Shown here: one piece after another, positions 43,283-51,800 of the stretch
Numbering within the stretch: the stretch's first letter is position 1
Layout of the letters: each line of letters begins with the position of its first letter
Source of the DNA: UBA4132 sp037133675
Lineage (GTDB): Bacteria > Pseudomonadota > Gammaproteobacteria > Methylococcales > Methylomonadaceae
Reading direction: 5' to 3'
Assembly (NCBI GenBank): GCA_037133675.1
Contig: JBAXNR010000006.1
Span: 13,530-77,529, forward strand
DNA length: 64,000 bases
Position numbers and translations under genes: made by a program
The notes under the pieces: model-generated
The model's input: only the letters and a program-made list of their open reading frames with translations
Database searches by the model: none
Told to the model about the DNA's origin: nothing

Positions 43283-44147
43283 TTAATCTTATCCAATCTT
43301 CTTGTTGTTCGAGTGGGTCAAATACTATATTACATTGCTGATAAGCTTCAACAACCGATTGAGCTTGCTCTGCTAGAATACCAGATAACACCAATGTTCC
43401 TTCAGGCTTAACTAAGGTACTGATGTCTTTTGCCATTTCAATTAACGGTTTTGCTAGGATATTAGCCAACACTACATCGGCTTGCAAAGATACAAACTGT
43501 TCAGGCAAATAACAGATAATTTTATCAGCAACGCCATTTTTTAACGCATTGCTTTCAGTCGCAGTAATGGCTTGTGGATCAATATCCACCGCATGAGCGA
43601 CTTTTGCACCTAATAACACAGCAGCAACCGCTAAAATACCAGAGCCACAACCATAATCAATCACAATTTTATTGGTTAAATCATGACTAGCCAACCATTC
43701 CAGACATAACGCAGTGGTTGGATGTGTACCCGTACCGAACGCCAAACCAGGGTCTAGGGTTAAGCACACTGTGCCCTCCTCGTGTTGTTCTTGATCCGTT
43801 GGACACACCCACAATCTATCAGCAAATTTCATGGGCTTATAAAATTCCATCCATGCTCGTTCCCATGCTTGATCTTCTATAGCTTCAATACAGCAATCGC
43901 GTAATTCATGATTTCTAAATTTTTTTAATACCAAGGCTTTGACTCGCTCAATATCAACGTCCAGTTCATACAGCGCGACAACTTGGGTATTTGTCCAGAT
44001 TTTGGTTTCACCAATCGCAGGTTCATAAACAGGCTCGTCTTCTGCATCCATGTAAGTCACAGAGATTGAACCTTGTTTTTCTAAATAAGCCGCAACTTTA
44101 GGTGCGGTGTCTTCATCGGTAATGATGGAAAATTGTTGCCAAGCCAT
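43248..44147 (-). CDS. prmA: Ribosomal protein L11 methyltransferase
   Basis: The protein has 299 residues. It begins MAWQQFSI; an upstream ATG four codons earlier lies inside the DUF29 gene and is less typical. VIDYGCGSGILAVAAVLLGA is the SAM-binding motif I, GTGTHPTTALCLEWL the pre-motif, and DVVLANILAKPLIEMA motif IV. It trimethylates L11. In Gammaproteobacteria it usually follows accC directly; here 2.6 kb of TA-type genes and DUF29 intervene. Confidence 0.95.
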   Translation of the reverse strand: MAWQQFSIITDEDTAPKVAAYLEKQGSISVTYMDAEDEPVYEPAIGETKIWTNTQVVALYELDVDIERVKALVLKKFRNHELRDCCIEAIEDQAWERAWMEFYKPMKFADRLWVCPTDQEQHEEGTVCLTLDPGLAFGTGTHPTTALCLEWLASHDLTNKIVIDYGCGSGILAVAAVLLGAKVAHAVDIDPQAITATESNALKNGVADKIICYLPEQFVSLQADVVLANILAKPLIEMAKDISTLVKPEGTLVLSGILAEQAQSVVEAYQQCNIVFDPLEQQEDWIRLNGTKLLPLCDE

Positions 44148-44578
44148 TAGGGGTGCCAATCTTGATTAAGAATATCGTCAACTGTCCAAGGACAGGTTTC
44201 AGGGAAATTTTCTAAGCCCGTTTCTTTGATAGCCAGCGTCACAGCATCTGACCAAATAATAGCTACCCACTCGGCATCCGCTATTTTCGTTTTTAAACTA
44301 GGTACGCTTTTTAAATGTCCCGCGATGGCTTTGCGTTGTTCCTTAATGGTACGCTGCCAACTTGAACCCTGCCGTTCAGCCTGATACTGCCACTTTAATA
44401 AATGCGCAATTAACACCGCCATACGACTGGCAAGTTCACGCTGTTCACTTTTACCCACGTCCTCGATTTCCTCAGCAATGTGTTCTAAATCCAATAAATC
44501 AAATTTTTTGTGACGAATCAACCATGCCTGTTGATTTGCCCAAGCGATGATGTCGGTTTCGTAGTTATTAGTTGTCAT
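44147..44578 (-). CDS. DUF29 family protein
   Basis: The protein has 143 residues. YETDIIAWANQQAWLIRHKKFDLLDLEHIAEEIEDVGKSE and LLKWQYQAERQGSSWQRTIKEQR are the DUF29 hallmarks. The family is widespread, often in many copies in cyanobacteria and gammaproteobacteria, with unknown function. Its stop overlaps the prmA ATG (TAATG). Confidence 0.85.
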   Translation of the reverse strand: MTTNNYETDIIAWANQQAWLIRHKKFDLLDLEHIAEEIEDVGKSEQRELASRMAVLIAHLLKWQYQAERQGSSWQRTIKEQRKAIAGHLKSVPSLKTKIADAEWVAIIWSDAVTLAIKETGLENFPETCPWTVDDILNQDWHP

Positions 44579-44644
44579 GGTTATCAGTGGAAGTAATAAG
44601 GCGGCAGATGGTAGCGTATTCCGCCGAATTTTTTATTCACCATA

Positions 44645-44926
44645 CTATTTATTTGCCATTTCATAGAGTATTCCCGAAGCATACTTGTGTAAAATACTGC
44701 TCATTAATGTTTGATAAGGAATACCTTGTTTCAAAGCCGTTTTCTGTAGTGCGGTTAAATCACTTTGCGAAACGCTAATATTGACTTCCTGATTTAATTC
44801 GCAAGTATGTTGTGCAGAATTTTCAAGAAATTGTTTTCGTTCAGGCGTTAAAACAGAATGAAATTTTCCAGCTTCAAAAGCCTCTAATAAATCTTGTTCT
44901 TCGGAATCTAGATTAATGTTTTTCAT
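44645..44926 (-). CDS. Antitoxin of a BrnT-like pair (ribbon-helix-helix type)
   Basis: The protein has 93 residues. The end INISVSQSDLTALQKTALKQGIPYQTLMSSILHKYASG is a MetJ/Arc/CopG-type fold (here VNISVSQSDL...). The acidic N-terminus SEEQDLLEAFEAGKF contacts the toxin in related pairs. It overlaps the frameshifted toxin gene by four bases. Confidence 0.8.
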   Translation of the reverse strand: MKNINLDSEEQDLLEAFEAGKFHSVLTPERKQFLENSAQHTCELNQEVNISVSQSDLTALQKTALKQGIPYQTLMSSILHKYASGILYEMANK

Positions 44927-45206
44927 GGTGTTTTTCCAAGATAATGTTTAGTAGCTTTGCGACTGGGAATAATCGTTTTTAGAAAAATATCGGCTTCAGA
45001 TTCCACATAAGGAACGAGATAAGCATAACCGTCAATACTAACGACAAACAAGCGTTGATGAGCATAATTTTCAGTATTGGGATGCTCTGTGTCATCAAGC
45101 AAACCGCCGTTTTGCAAACTAAAAATAATCTCTTCAAATGAAATGCCGCGTTCTTCAATTAATTTGCGGTTTTTTCTGCATCCCAGTACATGGGTTTAGT
45201 CATCAT
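44923..45206 (-). pseudogene. BrnT-like toxin, frameshifted at an A6 run
   Basis: Frame one reads MMTKPMYWDAEK and then stops after two codons. The next frame reads NRKLIEERGISFEEIIFSLQNGGLLDDTEHPN and continues with YLVPYVE and FLKTIIPSRKATKHYLG to the end. Joined, this is a normal BrnT-like toxin of about 94 residues. On the coding strand the break falls in a run of six A (45170-45175 on the + strand as T6); seven would restore the frame. The downstream part alone forms a 64-codon ORF (44923-45117). The antitoxin gene is intact. Confidence 0.75.
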
Positions 45207-45332
45207 GTTATCCGAATGTTTTACTCTTCTATGCGGCGCAATACTTTTTGCTATTGCGCCCTACTTGCTATTATCTATTTTCAAAATAACAGTTTTCATT
45301 AAATTACCTATTCATTTAAAAATGGAATGTGT

Positions 45333-45410
45333 TGTAGGTTGGGGTGAGGTACGAACCCCAACAATCATGCGAGTTTGAGAGAATGTTGGGGTTCATTCTT
45401 CACCCCAACG
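45333..45410. repeat. REP-like hairpin, family 1 variant
   Basis: GTTGGGGTGAGG pairs with TTCACCCCAAC, and GAACCCCAACA (45353-45363) with TGTTGGGGTTC (45384-45394). It lies between the convergent BrnT-like and RES genes. It matches the architecture of 11639-11719. Confidence 0.7.
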
Positions 45411-45444
45411 TACATGGTACGCTGCATTTAGTTAGAATCTAAAT

Positions 45445-46521
45445 TTAATACTTATTTAATTCTGATGGATTAATTCTAAAAAATTTATTTGGGCTAATGT
45501 TTTCCCATTTAGTATTGGTAGATAAAGAAAACTCCATACTACCTAAAACTGATGCTTTATATTCATCGTCTAAACCACCATCATCAAATATGGTAGTCCT
45601 TTCAGTCATTTTCTGAATTGATTGTGATATTGTTTTACTAATCTCGAAGTGATTACAAAGAACTGGGCAAAATCCATCTTCAAAATATACATAGTCTCCG
45701 CCTTCTCCTAATATCTTACTTCCTGTTGGAATGACTATATTTTCAAATAGCTCATTGTTATTAAATAACTTTTGATTACTACTTAGACGTGTTGAATAAT
45801 AAATTACACCATCGTAATCTCGTTCATTTGATTTTCTATTTTGATTAACAATAGCATGAAGAATAGCTTGTGAGATTATATATTCTGGCTTGAAAGGTGA
45901 ATTAGAATCTTTAGTTTTTATTGATGAGGCTATAATTAAAGGTATTCGATAAAGGACATCAATAGAATTAATTGCAGTAGGCATTCGCAAATCTAATAAT
46001 TTCAATTCTCTCTTCGTGCGTAATGCTACAACATTAGCCGTATCGAATTTTGGTCTATTACATTCTTCCCAACAGACATAAATAGAGTTTCCTAAATATA
46101 AACTTGGATGACCTGCAACACTAAACCGTTGATTACCCACGAGTCTATTTAAACCAAATGGAATATGAAACATTTCCTCTTTTGAATATAGATAACCTGT
46201 ATTATTTTCTCGCATCCTATAAAATATCTTTCCTGTTTCTATTTTACAGGAAAGATTAAATTGATTCAGTTGTTGGTATATAAGGTTAGCTATTTCTGTA
46301 TGGCAGGAAATAATGTCACCTGATAAAAAAGCTTTTTCAGCTCTTATCAGGCATTTTGTTGTTTCATTTATGAATTCAAATATTTCTTTACATGGTGTTT
46401 CAAACAAAATATCAGTTTCTTTACAATTCATAAATTTTGCTGCGTACTCAGTAACAGCATTTTTTATATTTATATTTTGTTTAAATGGAGGAAGGTTGTG
46501 TAATAGATTGTCAATATTCAT
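45445..46521 (-). CDS. RES domain protein (NAD+-targeting toxin-like)
   Basis: The protein has 358 residues from MNIDNLLHN (ATG with GAG upstream; a TTG seven codons earlier is possible). Residues 150-300 hold the RES motif set: IFYRMRENN (Arg), FHIPFGLNRLVGNQRFSVAGHPSLYLGNSIYVCWEE (Glu), and FDTANVVALRTKRE. RES proteins degrade or phosphorolyse NAD+. The usual Xre-type antitoxin is not adjacent. The gene sits in the TA block that separates accC from prmA, and is strongly AT-rich. Confidence 0.8.
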   Translation of the reverse strand: MNIDNLLHNLPPFKQNINIKNAVTEYAAKFMNCKETDILFETPCKEIFEFINETTKCLIRAEKAFLSGDIISCHTEIANLIYQQLNQFNLSCKIETGKIFYRMRENNTGYLYSKEEMFHIPFGLNRLVGNQRFSVAGHPSLYLGNSIYVCWEECNRPKFDTANVVALRTKRELKLLDLRMPTAINSIDVLYRIPLIIASSIKTKDSNSPFKPEYIISQAILHAIVNQNRKSNERDYDGVIYYSTRLSSNQKLFNNNELFENIVIPTGSKILGEGGDYVYFEDGFCPVLCNHFEISKTISQSIQKMTERTTIFDDGGLDDEYKASVLGSMEFSLSTNTKWENISPNKFFRINPSELNKY

Positions 46522-46549
46522 TTTAAACTCTTTGTTAAACAATGATTTC

Positions 46550-46650
46550 GTTCTAACGCTCTGCGTTGGAATGCCTCAGTTGACGCTCCAGCGTCTTCAT
46601 ACACAACGCTGGAGCGTTGCAGGATTCATTCCAAGGCAGAGCATTGGAAC
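46550..46650. repeat. Palindromic repeat, family 3
   Basis: GTTCTAACGCTCTGCGTTGG at 46550 onwards pairs with CATTCCAAGGCAGAGCATTGG... near 46626-46650. Inner pairs GACGCTCCAGCGTC and AACGCTGGAGCGTT lie at 46582-46618. It separates the RES gene from brnA. Confidence 0.75.
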
Positions 46651-46704
46651 AATAGGTGCGGATAAATCCACACCTACATTTTATAGTTATAACCAAGCCA
46701 TAAC

Positions 46705-46968
46705 TTATTTACTGAATTCATGTTGTTGCGCCTGCATATAATCACGCAGTAATTGATTAATTTTTTGTTGATAATGTGATTGTTGTTTAAGCCATTCCAC
46801 AATATCGCTATCCAGTGTCAGATTAATAGCTTGTTGAGACACTTGTTTGAGTATTGCCTGATTAAAAAAGCTTTCATCCAGTTCAGGAATGTCACTGGTA
46901 TCAATGTCTTCATCGGGTAAATCGCTTAAGCGTTGCCAATCAGTCTGTGTGGTGTATGCGTTGTTCAT
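46705..46968 (-). CDS. brnA: BrnA antitoxin
   Basis: The protein has 87 residues from MNNAYTTQTDW. An open frame extends 12 codons further upstream but would overlap brnT much more. LPDEDIDTSDIPELDESFF is the acidic toxin-binding segment and INLTLDSDIVEWLKQQSHYQQKINQLLRDYM the ribbon-helix-helix DNA-binding domain. It overlaps brnT by 29 bases and likely represses the operon. Confidence 0.9.
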   Translation of the reverse strand: MNNAYTTQTDWQRLSDLPDEDIDTSDIPELDESFFNQAILKQVSQQAINLTLDSDIVEWLKQQSHYQQKINQLLRDYMQAQQHEFSK

Positions 46969-47221
46969 AAAGGCGTACCTCGTTTTTTGTCGCTTTTCTG
47001 GCACTGATTAATCGAATTACATCATCGCATTCTGTGTAAACCACAACTGCGATGATGTGTCGTAACCAGCCTATGCCTATCCAGCGTTCTTCGCCATAAT
47101 TTTCTCGGTTATCTATTAATGATAACAAAGGATGCTTGAATAAGTCTGTTGCATCATTGAAATCAATACCATGTTTTTGGATATTGCTTCGATTTTTCGC
47201 TTCATCCCATTCATAACGCAT
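46940..47221 (-). CDS. brnT: BrnT toxin
   Basis: The protein has 93 residues. YEWDEAKNRSNIQKHGIDFNDATDLF, GEERWIGIGWLRHIIAVVVYTE and IRLISARKATKNEVRLYEQ are the BrnT signature (RelE-fold ribonuclease). The toxin-first order is typical of brnTA. It lies just downstream of accC on the same strand. Confidence 0.92.
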   Translation of the reverse strand: MRYEWDEAKNRSNIQKHGIDFNDATDLFKHPLLSLIDNRENYGEERWIGIGWLRHIIAVVVYTECDDVIRLISARKATKNEVRLYEQRIHHTD

Positions 47222-47233
47222 AAACAGACACGA

Positions 47234-48577
47234 TTAATGAATCCCCAGTTTCTTTTCTAGATAATGAATATTCTGCCCACCCGCTGCAAATCCTGTGTCA
47301 TTCATAATATCTTGCTGGAGCGGGATATTGGTTTTAATACCATCGATAATGAGTTCACTGAGTGCAGTATTCATGCGGGCAATCGCACCATCACGGGTTT
47401 CGCCGTGAGCAATCAGTTTGCCTATCATGGAGTCATAATAAGGCGGTACTTTATAGCCGTTGTAAATATGAGTTTCGCAACGAATTCCAGGGCCACCAGG
47501 CATGTGGAATTGGTCTATCGTTCCAGGGCAAGGCATGAAAGTTTTTGGGTCTTCGGCATTTAAGCGGCATTCAATGGCATGACCTGTGATTTTGACTTGG
47601 TCTTGGGTGATGGATAACGGCTCACCGCACGCAATACGCAGTTGTTCTTTAACAATGTCAAAACCTGTGACCATTTCGGTGACAGGATGCTCAACTTGAA
47701 CGCGGGTATTCATTTCAATGAAATAAAATTCGCCGCGTTCATATAAAAACTCAAATGTCCCCGCGCCTAAATAGCCAATATCCACACAGGCTTGGGCGCA
47801 GCGTTCGCCGATAAACTTACGTTGTGCTTCGGTAATGAACGGAGCGGGTGCTTCTTCAACCACTTTTTGATGGCGGCGTTGCATGGAGCAATCACGTTCA
47901 CCTAAATGAATGGCGTTGCCGTGCGAATCTGCCATCACTTGAAATTCAATATGGCGCGGGTCTTCTAAAAACTTTTCCATATACACGGTGGGATTACCAA
48001 AGGCACTACCCGCCTCGGCTTTAGTCATGGCAATCGCATTAATCAATGCCGCTTCAGTGTGTACGGTACGCATACCACGACCACCACCACCGCCAGCTGC
48101 TTTAATAATCACAGGATAGCCAATGTGTCGGGCTAGCTTGAAATTTTCATCGTCATTGTCGGATAACGGCGTGTTATCCCCAGGAACGCAAGGAACACCA
48201 GCGGCAATCATTGCCTTTTTAGCAGAAATTTTATCGCCCATGATACGAATAGTTTCCGCATTGGGTCCGATAAACACAAAGCCACTCTTTTTTACTTTTT
48301 CAGCAAAATCAGCATTTTCAGACAAAAAGCCATAACCAGGATGGATAGCTTCGGCATCGGTAACTTCTGCCGCACTGATAATGGCGGGAATATTTAAGTA
48401 GCTGTCCGCAGAAGCCGCAGGGCCTATACAAACAGATTCATCGGCTAAACGGACGTGTTTTAAATCACGGTCTGCTTCGGAATGGACGGCGACTACTTTA
48501 ACGCCTAATTCACGACAGGCGCGTAAGATACGCAGAGCAATCTCGCCGCGATTGGCGATAACGATTTTAGAAAACAT
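47234..48577 (-). CDS. accC: Acetyl-CoA carboxylase biotin carboxylase subunit
   Basis: The protein has 447 residues, the standard AccC size. KIVIANRGEIALRILRACRELG starts the protein, IIKAAGGGGGRGMR is the ATP-binding Gly loop, and FIEMNTRVQVEHPVTEMVTG is the catalytic/biotin region. It carboxylates biotin on AccB using ATP and bicarbonate, for fatty-acid synthesis. It follows accB after 11 bases. Confidence 0.97.
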   Translation of the reverse strand: MFSKIVIANRGEIALRILRACRELGVKVVAVHSEADRDLKHVRLADESVCIGPAASADSYLNIPAIISAAEVTDAEAIHPGYGFLSENADFAEKVKKSGFVFIGPNAETIRIMGDKISAKKAMIAAGVPCVPGDNTPLSDNDDENFKLARHIGYPVIIKAAGGGGGRGMRTVHTEAALINAIAMTKAEAGSAFGNPTVYMEKFLEDPRHIEFQVMADSHGNAIHLGERDCSMQRRHQKVVEEAPAPFITEAQRKFIGERCAQACVDIGYLGAGTFEFLYERGEFYFIEMNTRVQVEHPVTEMVTGFDIVKEQLRIACGEPLSITQDQVKITGHAIECRLNAEDPKTFMPCPGTIDQFHMPGGPGIRCETHIYNGYKVPPYYDSMIGKLIAHGETRDGAIARMNTALSELIIDGIKTNIPLQQDIMNDTGFAAGGQNIHYLEKKLGIH

Positions 48578-48588
48578 CAGCCTTCCCC

Positions 48589-49017
48589 TTATTCAATGAT
48601 AAATAACGGTTGACCGTATTCGACAGGTTCAGCGTTATCAACCAGAATTTTAGTGACGATGCCACTTTTGTCCGATTCAATTTGATTAAGAATTTTCATC
48701 GCTTCAATAATGCACAGCGTATCGCCGACTGTGACCGATTGACCGATTTCAACAAACACTTTAGTACCTGGTGAAGCAGCGCGATAAAACGTGCCGACCA
48801 TCGGTGATTTAACAATATGACCTGTGATTTTTTCTTCAACAGGCGTAGTCGCAACCGCAGCTAGTATTGGTTGAGCTACAGGTGCGGGTGCGTAAGCCAC
48901 AGGAGCTGAAGAATAGCGGTTGATGCGAATAAATTCTTCGCCTTCTTTAATTTCTAATTCGGCAATACCAGATTCTTCGACAATTTCGATGAGTTTTTTT
49001 ATTTTTCTAATGTCCAT
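48589..49017 (-). CDS. accB: Biotin carboxyl carrier protein of acetyl-CoA carboxylase
   Basis: The protein has 142 residues. The start MDIRKIKKLIEIVEESGIAELEIKEGEE and Ala/Pro-rich linker (APVAYAPAPVAQP) lead to the biotinyl domain, with the biotinylated Lys in IEAMKILNQIES. It overlaps aroQ by 11 bases. Confidence 0.97.
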   Translation of the reverse strand: MDIRKIKKLIEIVEESGIAELEIKEGEEFIRINRYSSAPVAYAPAPVAQPILAAVATTPVEEKITGHIVKSPMVGTFYRAASPGTKVFVEIGQSVTVGDTLCIIEAMKILNQIESDKSGIVTKILVDNAEPVEYGQPLFIIE

Positions 49018-49465
49018 GATGATCTTTCTCGACTAATAACTGATGGGCGGCTTGTAAAGCCAGTTCGTATCCTGTTGCTCCTAATCCACAAATAATGCCT
49101 TTGGCAATATCGGAAAAATAAGAGTGTTTTCTAAAAGGTTCGCGTGCGTAGACGTTGGATAAATGAACCTCTATAAAAGGGATTTGGGTTGCAAGCAATG
49201 CGTCACGCATGGCAACGCTGGTATGGGTAAAGGCGGCAGGATTGATAATGATAAAATCAACCTGTTGATAATAGGCTCGATGAATCAGTTCAACGATTTC
49301 ATGTTCTGCGTTGTTCTGGTGGAAGCTTAACTGATGCTGCAAAGCGTGTGCCTGTTTTTCTAACGTCTGCTGAATATCGGCAAGAGTTTTATTACCGTAA
49401 TGACTAGGTTCGCGGAGACCTAGTAAGTTTAAATTAGGACCATTTAAAACGGTAATCTGTGCCAT
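49007..49465 (-). CDS. aroQ: 3-dehydroquinate dehydratase, type II
   Basis: The protein has 152 residues, typical of the dodecameric type II enzyme. It carries VLNGPNLNLLGLREPSHYG with the catalytic Tyr, the active-site Arg in the flexible loop, IINPAAFTHTSVAMRDAL, and EVHLSNVYAREPFRKHSYFS. It works in the shikimate pathway. The order aroQ-accB-accC is ancestral in Gammaproteobacteria. Confidence 0.95.
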   Translation of the reverse strand: MAQITVLNGPNLNLLGLREPSHYGNKTLADIQQTLEKQAHALQHQLSFHQNNAEHEIVELIHRAYYQQVDFIIINPAAFTHTSVAMRDALLATQIPFIEVHLSNVYAREPFRKHSYFSDIAKGIICGLGATGYELALQAAHQLLVEKDHHGH

Positions 49466-49677
49466 GTAACGATTTTTTTTAATAGGATTAGGTGAAAGGC
49501 GGCTACTATGCCCAATTTATTTTAAATTGTCCAGATATTATGCTTTTAGCCACAGATAGCGACAGTACGCCTGTTGTTTGCTGTTGTTAATTACAAATCG
49601 CTTATTTTTAATATCGGCGTGTTCCTACATTTTGCGGCACTGCCTACAAAAATAAAAATTATTATGGCTTGTTCAAA
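49466..49677. other. Gap upstream of aroQ with no clear gene
   Basis: No coding, RNA or strong hairpin signal was found. It should contain the promoter of aroQ-accB-accC, though no confident -35/-10 pair could be assigned. Confidence 0.4.
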
Positions 49678-50014
49678 ATGCGCTTAGCACCAGAAAAACT
49701 CAGCGGTATAGGTGCTAATTTAACTGTCGTTGCCCTATCCATCTGCACAGTGATTTTATCAATACCTGTATGAATAAAGAACATTTAACAGCGCGTCCTC
49801 CAATAGAGTAATGTCACAACAATTACTTTTTTTCTGGGAAGATGTTGATTTGGTGATTGATAATGTGCCAATTCAAGTGAAAGATGCCGCTGGGAAACTG
49901 CTACGCCCGCATATCGGCGTTAATCCGATTACCGAAGATTTGCATAACGAATGGGTGTATTTCGCGCCGATGCACGGACACAGTATTTACCGCATATCGG
50001 TGCGCTTAACATGA
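49678..50014 (+). pseudogene. Decayed gene, possibly MRJP/SMP-30-like beta-propeller
   Basis: Three short in-line pieces lie in different frames: 31 codons (MRLAPEKLSGIG, 49678-49773) with a hydrophobic end, MNKEHLTARPPIE (49770 on), and a 67-codon stretch from 49811. The last has VKDAAGKLLRPHIGVNPITED and EWVYFAPMHGHSIYRI, which recalls the 'GI..spD..wvYf.p..g..lYri' pattern of yellow/royal-jelly-like and SMP-30-type propellers. The end runs into the LysR fragment. Only a fragment remains and the assignment is weak. Confidence 0.3.
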
Positions 50015-50400
50015 ATATCAATGTTGGGCGCGATTTGGTCAATCAAGCCCGATAACGCGGGTATTAACAAAAATTCCATATAATCAGTAGCCGCAAGCAC
50101 AAACCGCCGCTGACTGGTACTTGCTTCAAATTCCAACGGCGGCTGAATAAGCTGTTCCATGCTCAGCAATAAACCCCTGACGGGTTCAATCAACGCCAAG
50201 GCTCTTTCGGTTGGTTTCATCCCTGTGGGTGTTTTCACTAGCAACGGGTCATTCAGTTGTTGCCGCAATCTATGCAATACATGACTCATTGCCGATTGGA
50301 TAATAAACATCTGTTCCGCCGCCCGCGTCACGTTTAATTCTCGCATCAGCACATCAAATGCGACTAATAAATTTAAATCAAAAGTTCTTAAGTTGCACAT
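49987..50400 (-). pseudogene. Truncated LysR-family regulator
   Basis: The 137 residues carry a complete N-terminal helix-turn-helix (LRTFDLNLLVAFDVLMRELNVTRAAEQMFIIQSAMSHVLHRLRQQLNDPLLVK) and only the first 50 residues of the effector domain, where full LysR proteins have about 300. It stops at the junction with the opposing decayed gene. The truncation removes the ligand-binding domain. Confidence 0.75.
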
Positions 50401-50414
50401 AGCGTATTTTTATA

Positions 50415-50500
50415 TTAATCCGCTGCATACAGTTTCATGCCACAGCGTTTGATGATTTCCCACGCGCTGTTTAAATCGGCAATTAAGGCAGAAACCACTT
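50415..50500 (-). pseudogene. Short C-terminal gene fragment
   Basis: A frame closed by TAA reads ALIADLNSAWEIIKRCGMKLYAAD over about 28 codons. It looks like the end of a larger protein whose body is missing. It overlaps the end of the AbiC-like gene in another frame. The family is not recognised. Confidence 0.3.
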
Positions 50501-51571
50501 TTTAATACTAGGTAGTGGACTATTGCCAAATGCAGATTTGTCATAATGTTTTTTAATTTCTGGAAAAAACTTATCCCAATCCATTTTCCATGAAATATGT
50601 TCAAATAACGCATAACGTTCAATTAAGAGTTTATATTTCCAATAATCATCATCTTCATTTTGACAATAGCACATGATTACCAGCAAAAATGTAATATCAT
50701 TTGTTAATAATGACCTTACTATATTACTATACATTTTTTCGTTTTCTAATAATGGCGGTTGATTTCCTTTTTTGATTTCTTCAAATGGATTTGAGTCAGC
50801 AGATATATTTGTTGCAATAAATTTTAATAGCTGATAAAGAAATAAAAAATAATATGCACATTTCTCTCTTTCTTTAATGATTAAGTTTGCAGAACATAAA
50901 AAAATTATTTTATCTTGTGGTATTTTTTTATCAAACACATTTATGCCTTCTGAATGAAATATTCCTTGAAATATTCCTTTGAAATAAATTTCTACAGAAC
51001 GTTCATTTCTTGTAGTTTTTTCTATGCTCTCAATCTTCTCTATCAATGCTTGAATGTAGGTTTTTGTTGGAGTTTTTTCTATTGTAGGTTCGTTGTCCTC
51101 ATTATAATTAGGTAGCTGAATTGCAATATCTCTTAAGTCAGACGGCTCTTTTAATAATCTTTCAAGAATTCTATTATGTTGGTCAAGTAAAGAGAAAAAA
51201 GTATTTTCAAATTGCTGTTTAAGTTGTGTCTTATATTGTTCATCTAATAATTTTTTTGTTTCATCTTGAGCGCGTTTTGAAAAAGATAATTCTTTACTTT
51301 GTAAGGCAAGCGTACACAATAAAGCGATTAGTCCTAAAAAACTTAGTAGGGGATTTAGTGTGCCGCCAAAAAAATCACCAAATTGTCCCCATTCGGTTTT
51401 ATCACCAATAAGACTCCAATTAGCTATAGGGACGCTAGTAGAAAAATTATTAAACCAATAAAAATAAATAACAAATACAGTAAATATAAATCCAAGTGCA
51501 ATATAAAATATTGTTGTTAATCGCTCTAACAAGTTATTTGAATCTATATTGTCAAAAAACTTCTTAATCAT
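50483..51571 (-). CDS. Putative phage abortive infection protein (AbiC-like)
   Basis: The protein has 362 residues. Two N-terminal membrane segments (about 15-40 and 75-92) enclose WGQFGDFFGGTLNPLLSFLGLIALL, the hallmark of the 'putative phage abortive infection' (putAbiC) family. A helical cytoplasmic part follows with FENTFFSLLDQHNRIL and a C-terminal DWDKFFPEIKKHYDKS. It probably halts phage growth by killing or arresting the host cell. Strong AT bias suggests acquisition. Confidence 0.8.
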   Translation of the reverse strand: MIKKFFDNIDSNNLLERLTTIFYIALGFIFTVFVIYFYWFNNFSTSVPIANWSLIGDKTEWGQFGDFFGGTLNPLLSFLGLIALLCTLALQSKELSFSKRAQDETKKLLDEQYKTQLKQQFENTFFSLLDQHNRILERLLKEPSDLRDIAIQLPNYNEDNEPTIEKTPTKTYIQALIEKIESIEKTTRNERSVEIYFKGIFQGIFHSEGINVFDKKIPQDKIIFLCSANLIIKEREKCAYYFLFLYQLLKFIATNISADSNPFEEIKKGNQPPLLENEKMYSNIVRSLLTNDITFLLVIMCYCQNEDDDYWKYKLLIERYALFEHISWKMDWDKFFPEIKKHYDKSAFGNSPLPSIKKWFLP

Positions 51572-51691
51572 GAAATAACCTTTAACTAAATTAATAAATT
51601 TGATGATTTTTATCCATTAAAACATCAAAACCGCTTTTTCTGCCGCGTTCATCGGACGGTCAAACAAACCCAACAACTGCAAAAAACAGCG

Positions 51692-51778
51692 CGTAGGTTG
51701 GGTAGAGGCGATAGCCGAAACCCAACATAAGGAATGCGTAGATGTAATGGGTTTCACTATCGCTCTACCCATCTTACG
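51692..51778. repeat. REP-like hairpin, family 1, third copy
   Basis: CGTAGGTTGGGTAGAGGCGA (51692 on) pairs with CGCTCTACCCATCTTACG (51761-51778), and CGAAACCCA with TGGGTTTC. It nearly matches 11639-11719 and separates the AbiC-like and nuclease-like genes. Confidence 0.75.
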
Positions 51779-51800
51779 AGTTGATAGTTTTCCTTGTGAT

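Noticed and set aside
45190..45378. 62-codon hydrophobic ORF on the + strand
   Set aside because: It begins inside the 5' end of the BrnT-like gene and runs into a REP hairpin, with no conserved pattern.
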